Positions 56,934 through 64,000 of a stretch of 64,000 nucleotides of DNA are shown one piece after another. The notes beneath the pieces were generated by a model. The model searched no databases, was not told where the DNA came from, and saw nothing but the letters and a program-made list of their open reading frames with translations. The position numbers were made by a program, and so were the translations under genes. Positions within the stretch are counted from its first letter, which is position 1. Each line of letters begins with the position of its first letter. Location: contig JASHOQ010000057.1 in NCBI GenBank assembly GCA_030041045.1, positions 1 through 64,000 of the forward strand, in the 5' to 3' direction. This DNA comes from Acidobacteriaceae bacterium (lineage in GTDB: Bacteria; Acidobacteriota; Terriglobia; Terriglobales; Acidobacteriaceae).

Positions 56934-58603
56934 GAGGAGCTCGGCATGTCGAGACCAGGCAAATTTAATCCGCGCGCGCGGGCAACGGCAATGGCCTTGT
57001 CGTAGCCCGCATCGGCGTGCCGGATGACGCCGAGAGCGGGATCGTTTCTGAGGCACAGGCGCAGCCGTTCTTCGGCTTCGTCGCTGCCGTCGGCGACAGC
57101 GACCAGCCCCGCGTGTTGACTCAGGCCCATGCCCACGCCGCCCCCATGGTGAAAACTCGCCCACGCGGCGCCGCTGGCAATGCTGGTGGCAAAGTTAAGC
57201 AACGGCCAATCCGAAACGGCATCGGAGCCATCGCGCATGGCTTCGGTTTCACGGAACGGGCTGGCAACGGAACCCGCATCCAGATGATCGCGGCCGATGA
57301 CGATGGGAGCCTTCAGCCGCCCGTCCCGGACCATGGCATTGAAGAGAAGACCGGCGCGATCGCGCTGCCCGAGGCCAAGCCAGCAGATGCGTGCGGGCAG
57401 GCCCTGAAACGCGATCTGGTTAGCAGCGAACGTGAGCCATTGGGTCAACTTTCGGTCGTCGGGAAAGAGCGTGAGCAGCGCCCGATCAGTGGCGCGAATA
57501 TCCGCGGGGTCGCCGGAAAGCGCAACCCAGCGGAACGGTCCGCGGCCCTCACAGAAGGAATCGCGAATGAAGGCGGGAACGAAACCAGGATAGGAAAAGG
57601 CTTCCCGCACGCCGGCGCGCTCGGCTTCCGCACGCAGATTGTTTCCGTAATCGAAGGCTACCGCGCCGCGCTCCTTCATGATGAGGATAGCGTTGGCGTG
57701 CGCCGCAATCGAAGCGCGCACCCGGTCGAGGTACAACTCCGGCTGGCGCATCCGCTCAAGCTGAAGATCTTCATCGGGCTTGCCGACGGGGATGTAACCC
57801 CAGAGCGGATCGTGAGCGCTGGTCTGATCCGTAACCAGGTCCGGCGTGAATCCGAGCTCCACCATCCGGGGCAGGATTTCGGCTGCGTTGCCCATCAAGC
57901 CGATGGAGAGCGCCTGCCGCGCGGATTTTGCCTCTTCAGCCAAACGGATGGCCTCGTCCAGTGAGCCGGCTGCCCGATCGACGTAGCGCGTCTCGAGCCT
58001 GCGCCGTATGCGGTTTCCATCGACTTCCACGCAGATGCTCACACCGCCGGCGAGCTTCACCGCCAACGGCTGCGCGCCGCCCATGCCGCCCAGGCCCGCG
58101 GTCACCGTGATGGTGCCGGCGAGCGTGCCGTGGAAATGCTGTTCCGCCGCAGCCTGGAAGGTTTCGTAAGTTCCCTGGAGAATGCCCTGCGTGCCGATGT
58201 AAATCCACGAGCCGGCCGTCATCTGGCCGAACATGATCAGGCCCAACCGATCGAGCCGGTCGAACTCTTCCCACGTGGCCCAGCGCGGCACAAGATTGGA
58301 ATTCGCGATGAGCACGCGCGGGGCCAGAGGCTGGGTTTCAAGCACGGCAACCGGTTTGCCTGACTGCACCAGCAGGGTCTGATTGTTTTCGAGGTGCTCG
58401 AGCGTCTCGACAATCCGCCGGTAGCACTCCCAATTGCGCGCCGCCTTGCCCCGGCCTCCGTAGACAATCAGCTCTTCAGGCTTCTCGGCAACCTGGGGAT
58501 CGAGGTTGTTCATCAGCATCCGCTTGGCCGCTTCCTGAATCCAGCCGCGCGCGGTTCGCGTGTTGCCGCGCGGAGCACGAATCGGTTGCTCGCTCAATTC
58601 CAT
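56930..58603 (-). CDS. hutU: Urocanate hydratase
   Basis: [68 protein letters not shown]...[48 protein letters not shown]. Confidence 0.96.
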   Translation of the reverse strand: MELSEQPIRAPRGNTRTARGWIQEAAKRMLMNNLDPQVAEKPEELIVYGGRGKAARNWECYRRIVETLEHLENNQTLLVQSGKPVAVLETQPLAPRVLIANSNLVPRWATWEEFDRLDRLGLIMFGQMTAGSWIYIGTQGILQGTYETFQAAAEQHFHGTLAGTITVTAGLGGMGGAQPLAVKLAGGVSICVEVDGNRIRRRLETRYVDRAAGSLDEAIRLAEEAKSARQALSIGLMGNAAEILPRMVELGFTPDLVTDQTSAHDPLWGYIPVGKPDEDLQLERMRQPELYLDRVRASIAAHANAILIMKERGAVAFDYGNNLRAEAERAGVREAFSYPGFVPAFIRDSFCEGRGPFRWVALSGDPADIRATDRALLTLFPDDRKLTQWLTFAANQIAFQGLPARICWLGLGQRDRAGLLFNAMVRDGRLKAPIVIGRDHLDAGSVASPFRETEAMRDGSDAVSDWPLLNFATSIASGAAWASFHHGGGVGMGLSQHAGLVAVADGSDEAEERLRLCLRNDPALGVIRHADAGYDKAIAVARARGLNLPGLDMPSSS

Positions 58604-58743
58604 CGAGTGCCTCTTTTGTATCGATCTATCCCGCCGCGCATGCAAGCCTTGAGCCGGACCTGGAACCGAAGACGCGGGCCCGGAGCTGGTTACTCTCTGG
58701 TAGAGTAACCGCCTCGGCGACGGTTGGAAATGGGGTTTTGCGG

Positions 58744-61140
58744 TCAGGGGTGCGCGTTCAAGGTGTCGCGCAGATGGAGTGCACGCTTCAGGAGCGGAAG
58801 GTTGGGATCGGCGTGGTCCCATTCAACAAAAATCGCATGAAGCGTGTTCTTCGCATCCTCGCGATCCCCTTTCTGCTGGTAATCCTGGGCCAGGAGGAAG
58901 TAAGCGTCGAATAGGCGCTGTTGCGGTTCCCAGCCCACCGCTTGAGAGCTTCGCGAATCGGTAAACTTCCGCATCCATTCGATGGCTTCGTCGAGGTTGC
59001 CCATCTTCTGGTAGATGTAGCCGAGCGACTCGCGCACCACCACGGAAGAAGCGTCACTGTCATTCGGTCCCGGCGGCCTGAGGAATTGAAGCGCGGTTTG
59101 ATAGTCGCCCGCTTCGGCGGCAACCTCAGCCTTGAGCACCTGGGAGTAGGCAACCTGCTCTTCGATGCGCTCATTCACGAGCGGGGAAATCGTGTCCAGC
59201 AGTTTCCTGGCTTTGGCCAGCTCCCCGGCCCGCGCATACGCCTGGCCCACGAGCGCTCCGTACACAATTTTCGGGCCGATCTTATCGAGGCCGGCGGCGA
59301 TGCTGTCAAGCTGGGCGATCTGCTCCTGCCGGTTGCCCTCACCCTCAGCTGCAACGGCCAGCATGTAATGAATCCGCGCAATAGAAAACTGATTCCGTGC
59401 ATCGCCCAAGGCTGTGAGCAGCCGTTTCCGCGCGCTTGCGTACTGACCGCGATAAAGATCGAGAAACGCCAGGGAGCGCTCAGCGTCGCTGACGTGACCG
59501 GGATCCTTGAGCAGAAGTGAGAAGACCTGCGCGGCCTTTGCTTCCTGGTCATCCTGAACCAGCGTAAACCCATACTCCTGGTTGATGATTGGGTCGGTGA
59601 GGAAGTGCGGATCGAGCGAGAAGGCTTTCTCATACGCCGCAATGGCCCGGGGGTATATGGCGAGCGTGCTGCAGGCGGTTGCTTCTTCGACATAAAGTCC
59701 GGGATCGTTGGCATTGTCGTGTTCGAGCTGCTCGTAGAGGGCGAGGGAATCACGCGCATGGCCGTGCATGCGCATCAGGCGCGCGTAGCTCACGCGGGCC
59801 ACCCAGTCGCTCGGATATCGATCGACATAGGCCTGATAGAGCCGGATGGCGTCGTCCACGCGGCCCTGGCTTTCCGCATAGCGCAGCTCAATCCAGGCGT
59901 GCTCGCGCTCGGTGGTTCGCGAAGACAAGGCAAGCGCGTTGCGAAACTCGATTTCGCCCTGCGCCGGCTCGTTAAAGAAGAAGCTGTAATAAGCGTAGCC
60001 GAGCGCCGCATGCGCCATGGCGAAATCGGGATCGGCGGCGATGGCGGCCTTGTACAGGCGGACGGCGCCCTCCGCCTGACGGCCCGCAAACATGTCTGAG
60101 CCGTCCGAAAAATCCTCGAGAGCCGCAAGCGAAGCCGTGGTGACCTGCGGCAAGGGCTGATGGGATTGACGAATGGAAAGACGCGACTCGCCGAGATCGC
60201 GCCGAATCTGGACTGCAATGTGGTCCAGGGCGTCGAGCAAATGATCGGGATCGCGCGCCTCGGCCGAGTAGGAACGCACCACCACGCCGGTAAACGGATC
60301 CATGAGCTGCGCGCTGACGGCGAGGGAGGAGCCGCTGCGGGCGACGCCCGGAACAATGAGCGCGTGGATGCCCTGGCGGCGGCAGATTTCGCGCGCCGTC
60401 GCGGCGCTGATGCGCGTATCCTCCGGCTGCTCCATCAGGCGCAAGGCGTCCTCTGTCTGCGAGCGGGAAAAGACGGTAAGGTAGTCAGACTGTTCCAGAC
60501 CGACGCTGAGCGCGGTGTGCAGGGCCGCATTAAAGCGCGGCTCGCCGGTTTGATTGTCGAAATCGGCAATCATCACGGGATCGCGGTTGCCCGAGGAAAG
60601 AACGGCGTGTCCATGCGCAAGCCAGCGCCAGACGCCGAAAGCGGTCCCAAGCGCAAGACAGAGCACCAAAGCCGACCACGCGGCTAGCCGGGAGTGTACA
60701 CGCGCCCTGGTTCCGAACCGGGCCGGAGCAGCGTACCGCGCAAATTCATCCGCTGCGAGTTGAGCGGCGAAATCGGGCACGGCGCGCGTCTGGGAACGCG
60801 CCGCAATGGGCTCCACTTCGCCGATGAAGCGGTAGCCGCGGCCGCGCACGGTCTCAATAAACCGGGGTGATTGAGGGTCGTCGCCGAGGGCCTCGCGCAG
60901 CTTGCTCGCCGCCGTGTTCAGGCCATCTTCAAAGCCGACAAAGGTGTCGTCGGGCCAAAGGCGCAGACGCAGCTCATCGCGGGTAACCAGCTCGCCAGGC
61001 CGCTCGAGCAACGCAACGAGCAGGTTGCACGGTTTCTCCTGCAAGGGAATGCGGCTGCCATCCAGCGTCAGCTCACCCGTTCGAACGTCCAGCGCGAATA
61101 GTCCGAATCGATAACCGGACACCGTGGTAAAGATTGCCAT
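58744..61140 (-). CDS. Winged-helix (OmpR/CadC-type) DNA-binding protein with TM segment and TPR repeats
   Basis: N-term w[127 protein letters not shown] units. Confidence 0.92.
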   Translation of the reverse strand: MAIFTTVSGYRFGLFALDVRTGELTLDGSRIPLQEKPCNLLVALLERPGELVTRDELRLRLWPDDTFVGFEDGLNTAASKLREALGDDPQSPRFIETVRGRGYRFIGEVEPIAARSQTRAVPDFAAQLAADEFARYAAPARFGTRARVHSRLAAWSALVLCLALGTAFGVWRWLAHGHAVLSSGNRDPVMIADFDNQTGEPRFNAALHTALSVGLEQSDYLTVFSRSQTEDALRLMEQPEDTRISAATAREICRRQGIHALIVPGVARSGSSLAVSAQLMDPFTGVVVRSYSAEARDPDHLLDALDHIAVQIRRDLGESRLSIRQSHQPLPQVTTASLAALEDFSDGSDMFAGRQAEGAVRLYKAAIAADPDFAMAHAALGYAYYSFFFNEPAQGEIEFRNALALSSRTTEREHAWIELRYAESQGRVDDAIRLYQAYVDRYPSDWVARVSYARLMRMHGHARDSLALYEQLEHDNANDPGLYVEEATACSTLAIYPRAIAAYEKAFSLDPHFLTDPIINQEYGFTLVQDDQEAKAAQVFSLLLKDPGHVSDAERSLAFLDLYRGQYASARKRLLTALGDARNQFSIARIHYMLAVAAEGEGNRQEQIAQLDSIAAGLDKIGPKIVYGALVGQAYARAGELAKARKLLDTISPLVNERIEEQVAYSQVLKAEVAAEAGDYQTALQFLRPPGPNDSDASSVVVRESLGYIYQKMGNLDEAIEWMRKFTDSRSSQAVGWEPQQRLFDAYFLLAQDYQQKGDREDAKNTLHAIFVEWDHADPNLPLLKRALHLRDTLNAHP

Positions 61141-61281
61141 AACCGTGGCCCGACCAGGCGTTCTACAAGCTATTTCAAAGGAGGAGAATCTGGAATTCGA
61201 TTGACATTACGATAGCACAATTTGCTTTGCGCGCAGCGGTCTGATATGGGCTAAATCCATGCTGTCAAACGACTTCTACCG

Positions 61282-61303
61282 GTACAGACAAAGTACAGAT
61301 AAA
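61282..61303 (+). promoter_or_regulatory. 11-bp tandem direct repeat, candidate wHTH binding site
   Basis: GTACAGACAAA GTACAGATAAA between the divergent wHTH gene and the secreted protein gene at 61408. Confidence 0.5.
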
Positions 61304-61407
61304 AGCCAGACACAGTTCATTGACCTTCCCTGCAGGCAACCGTACTTTCTCCATGAGCTCGAGCGAACTGTGACCGAATTTCGGCCGCCGGCTCAAGGAG
61401 AACTTCG

Positions 61408-62247
61408 ATGCGAATGGCCCGGGTGACATTCTTCCCTAGCAATCCCCTCCCCGCTCAGCCCATGCTCATATCCGGCCTGGCGCTCTGGGCACTGCTTCTG
61501 CTGGGTCTGGCAACGCCGAGGGCGCACAGCCAGGCGTCGGCACCGACAGCGCGGCAACCGGCCAGGCCGGCAACGCAGACCGCGCGCAGACCCGGCGGCG
61601 GAGGGATGCACGAAGGGCTTAAAGTGCACGGCCACTGGGTCATCGAAGTGAGAAACCCCGATGGCAGCCTGGTACGCCACGTCGAATTCGAAAATTCGCT
61701 TGCCGGGGCCTACTACATTCCGCCGGGATTCCCGACAGGGAGCGGACCTTTGACAAATGGAGCTAACCTGCCCCCCGGCGCCACGTACATGAATGCTCTG
61801 CTGGTGGGCGAAGCAGCAGCGCCGGCGGGCAATCTGGAGATCGCGCTCATGGGTCCGAACGTGACCGGATTCGCCTCGGCGGGCGCTCCCTGCGTCTCCC
61901 TGCCGCAATCGTTGGGCGCCTGCTTTCTCCTGATGGCGGGCGCGTCTTGCACCGCGAGTGCAGGGGTCTCGTGCAATCTGACGACCGGAAACCAAACCGC
62001 GACGTATGCTCCCGGGCCGATCCAATTCTCGGGCAGCGTGGTGACCACGCAGACAGGGTCTATCAATGGCGTGGCCACTTACATCGCCAACCCGTGCGCA
62101 AACATAAGCCACTGCTTCCTGGGATCGCAATACCAGCAGCCAATCGACACCTTCACTGAAGTCGACTCCGACACTTCCAACTTCCCAGTCGTACAGGTAA
62201 ATGCAAACCAGTCCATTTCGGTGCTGGTCACCATCAGCTTCCAGTAA
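61408..62247 (+). CDS. Secreted hypothetical protein
   Basis: Signal peptide; GLKVHGHWVIEVRNPDGSLVRHVEFENSLAGAYYIPPGF... Confidence 0.75.
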   Translation: MRMARVTFFPSNPLPAQPMLISGLALWALLLLGLATPRAHSQASAPTARQPARPATQTARRPGGGGMHEGLKVHGHWVIEVRNPDGSLVRHVEFENSLAGAYYIPPGFPTGSGPLTNGANLPPGATYMNALLVGEAAAPAGNLEIALMGPNVTGFASAGAPCVSLPQSLGACFLLMAGASCTASAGVSCNLTTGNQTATYAPGPIQFSGSVVTTQTGSINGVATYIANPCANISHCFLGSQYQQPIDTFTEVDSDTSNFPVVQVNANQSISVLVTISFQ

Positions 62248-62301
62248 TCCCGGCAAGCGTGCATATCCATATCGCGCGCTGTGACGCGAGGAGGAAGCGA
62301 G

Positions 62302-64000
62302 ATGCGCAGACGGACCCATTCAATTCGTGACGCACGTTTCGGACCGGACTCTGCGGACTCCCCAGGTCTGCGCGCAATCCTTCTCCTGAGCGCCGTGGCC
62401 TTCATCCTTCTGCAATGCGGTTTCACCGCGCAAGCGCAGTCGAACGCCCCGCATAACGCGAATTCATCGCCAGCCGATAGCGGCGCGCCCACCAGAGCGT
62501 CAGCCCGGATAACAGCGGCGAACAACTTCGCCCAACTGCCGTTGAGCTTTGAAGAAAACCGTGGACAGACTGACCCGCGCGCGAAGTTCCTTTCCCGCGG
62601 CCCCGGATATACGCTCTTCTTCACGGATCGGGAGGCAGTCTTCGCCTTCCCGTCGCACGCCGGCGGAAGCGCACAACCGCCGGCGGTCTTGCATCTCCGC
62701 TTCGACCATGCCGATCCCCGTGCGCACGTCAGTGGCCGCGGCATTCTGCCCGGTAAGACGAATTATTTTCTTTCGGCCGACCGCAGCACCTGGCGCTCCG
62801 GCATCCGCAACTACTCCAGCCTGGCGTACCACCAGATTTATCCCGGCATCGATGCCGTCTTCCGCGGCAGCCCGCAGCGGCTGGAATTCGACTGTGACTT
62901 GGCCCCCGGAGCGGACCCTTCGAAGATCGTTCTCGATATTGCGGGAGGGCGCACGCTGCGCGTGAACCAGGACGGCGACATCGTTCTCCGTGTTGGCCAA
63001 TCGGATCACGGCGGCGAAGTCACGTTGGGCCGCCCCGTCGCCTATCAGGAGATTGCGGGAGCGCGGCATGAGATTCAGGCCAAGTTCGTGCTGCGCGGCG
63101 AGCGCCGCCTGGGATTTCAACTTGGCACGTACGATCGCGCCCGTCCGCTGGTGATCGATCCCACGCTGAGCTACTCGACTTATCTGGCCGGCAACTTCGG
63201 CCAGACTACTCTCTATTCCGTGGCTGTCGACTCGTCGGGCAGCGCGTATGTGGCTGGATTCACCGAAGACTCAACCTTTCCCGGGCCCAGCGGCTCGACA
63301 CCGGTTCCTAATTCTTATGCCGATTTCGTCGCCAAGTTCACACCTGACGGGTCAGCGCTCGATTACCTCACTTTCCTGCCGCCCGGCTCCCAGCCGGAAC
63401 TGGCACTCGATCCAACTGATTCAGCCTACGTAAGCATGCAGTTGAGCCAGATTTACCTGGTTGGAGGTGGTTATCAGAATCCCAATGTAGGCGCCTCCGG
63501 ATATAACAGCAACCAACTTACTGCAATCAAATTGAGCACCGACGGTTCAGAGGTCGTCTACGCGGCCCAGATAGCCGGTATCTCTGCGGACCTTTTGGGC
63601 GTATACGCCAATATTGCCGTTGACTCCCAGGGCAGCGCCTATGTGGTTACCGGTGCCGATGACACATCGTATTACCCAACGACCACCAATGCCTATCAGA
63701 CGGGATTGGTCAACGGGTTGGAGATGGCCGGCATCACCAAGCTGAGCGCCGACGGTACGTCCCTCACTTACTCAAGCCTTCTGGGCAGCCCCAGCGGTGC
63801 CGGCGCGGCGCAGGCACTGGCCGTGACCGTCGACGCGGCGGGAGATGCCTACGTGGTTGGGGCAACCGATGCGCCGGACTTCCCTGTCACCTCCGGTGCA
63901 GTGGAGTCAGCTTGCACCTCGTTCGGATGCGGTTTCAACCCCGCCTTTATCACCAAGCTGAACCCTGACGGATCGGCGCTGCTTTATTCCACTTACTTCG
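62302..64000 (+). CDS. SBBP-repeat (beta-propeller-like) secreted protein, truncated by window end
   Basis: Open frame from ATG 62302 (RBS GAGGAAG) to the window end, so absent from the ORF track: LPLSFEENRGQTDPRAKFLSRGPGYTLFFTDREAVF...YSTYLAG...VDSSGSAYVAGFTEDSTFP... Confidence 0.9.
   Translation, partial: MRRRTHSIRDARFGPDSADSPGLRAILLLSAVAFILLQCGFTAQAQSNAPHNANSSPADSGAPTRASARITAANNFAQLPLSFEENRGQTDPRAKFLSRGPGYTLFFTDREAVFAFPSHAGGSAQPPAVLHLRFDHADPRAHVSGRGILPGKTNYFLSADRSTWRSGIRNYSSLAYHQIYPGIDAVFRGSPQRLEFDCDLAPGADPSKIVLDIAGGRTLRVNQDGDIVLRVGQSDHGGEVTLGRPVAYQEIAGARHEIQAKFVLRGERRLGFQLGTYDRARPLVIDPTLSYSTYLAGNFGQTTLYSVAVDSSGSAYVAGFTEDSTFPGPSGSTPVPNSYADFVAKFTPDGSALDYLTFLPPGSQPELALDPTDSAYVSMQLSQIYLVGGGYQNPNVGASGYNSNQLTAIKLSTDGSEVVYAAQIAGISADLLGVYANIAVDSQGSAYVVTGADDTSYYPTTTNAYQTGLVNGLEMAGITKLSADGTSLTYSSLLGSPSGAGAAQALAVTVDAAGDAYVVGATDAPDFPVTSGAVESACTSFGCGFNPAFITKLNPDGSALLYSTYF

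Overview
High-GC chromosomal window whose gene content and architecture look acidobacterial (inferred from protein families, no database search). It carries: (1) a diaminopimelate/lysine-threonine cluster on the minus strand (dapA partial, dapB, lysC, asd), interrupted by a plus-strand ECF42-type sigma factor plus DGPF/YCII module and by a four-helix-bundle (S23) gene flanked by inverted 7-bp repeat arrays; (2) housekeeping genes (NAD-type isocitrate dehydrogenase, nrdR, argJ, a tandem pair of Xer recombinases, NUDIX, Nramp, EamA, an orphan ABC ATPase, Wzi-like); (3) an unusual signalling/surface region at 26.5-41.7 kb: a TonB-like protein with a long cytoplasmic N-terminus overlapping a divergent PP2C-like protein fused to six Ig-like repeats, facing a 1,896-aa He_PIG-repeat lipoprotein, a TPR/FG-GAP protein and an amidase; (4) a glycan-utilisation locus at 42-54 kb (GH30, CBM-like protein, Oar-like TonB-dependent receptor, GH3, CRTAC1/ASPIC-UnbV, LacI); (5) a hutU-hutI-hutF histidine-degradation set; (6) a winged-helix/TPR regulator divergent from secreted proteins, including an SBBP-repeat protein that runs off the window. 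No tRNA, rRNA operon, CRISPR array or transposase gene was recognised. The best candidates for something under-described are the inverted heptamer arrays around the S23 gene (with repeat DNA inside adjacent gene ends), the degenerate PP2C/Ig-repeat fusion with its TonB partner, and several short regulatory repeats next to regulators.
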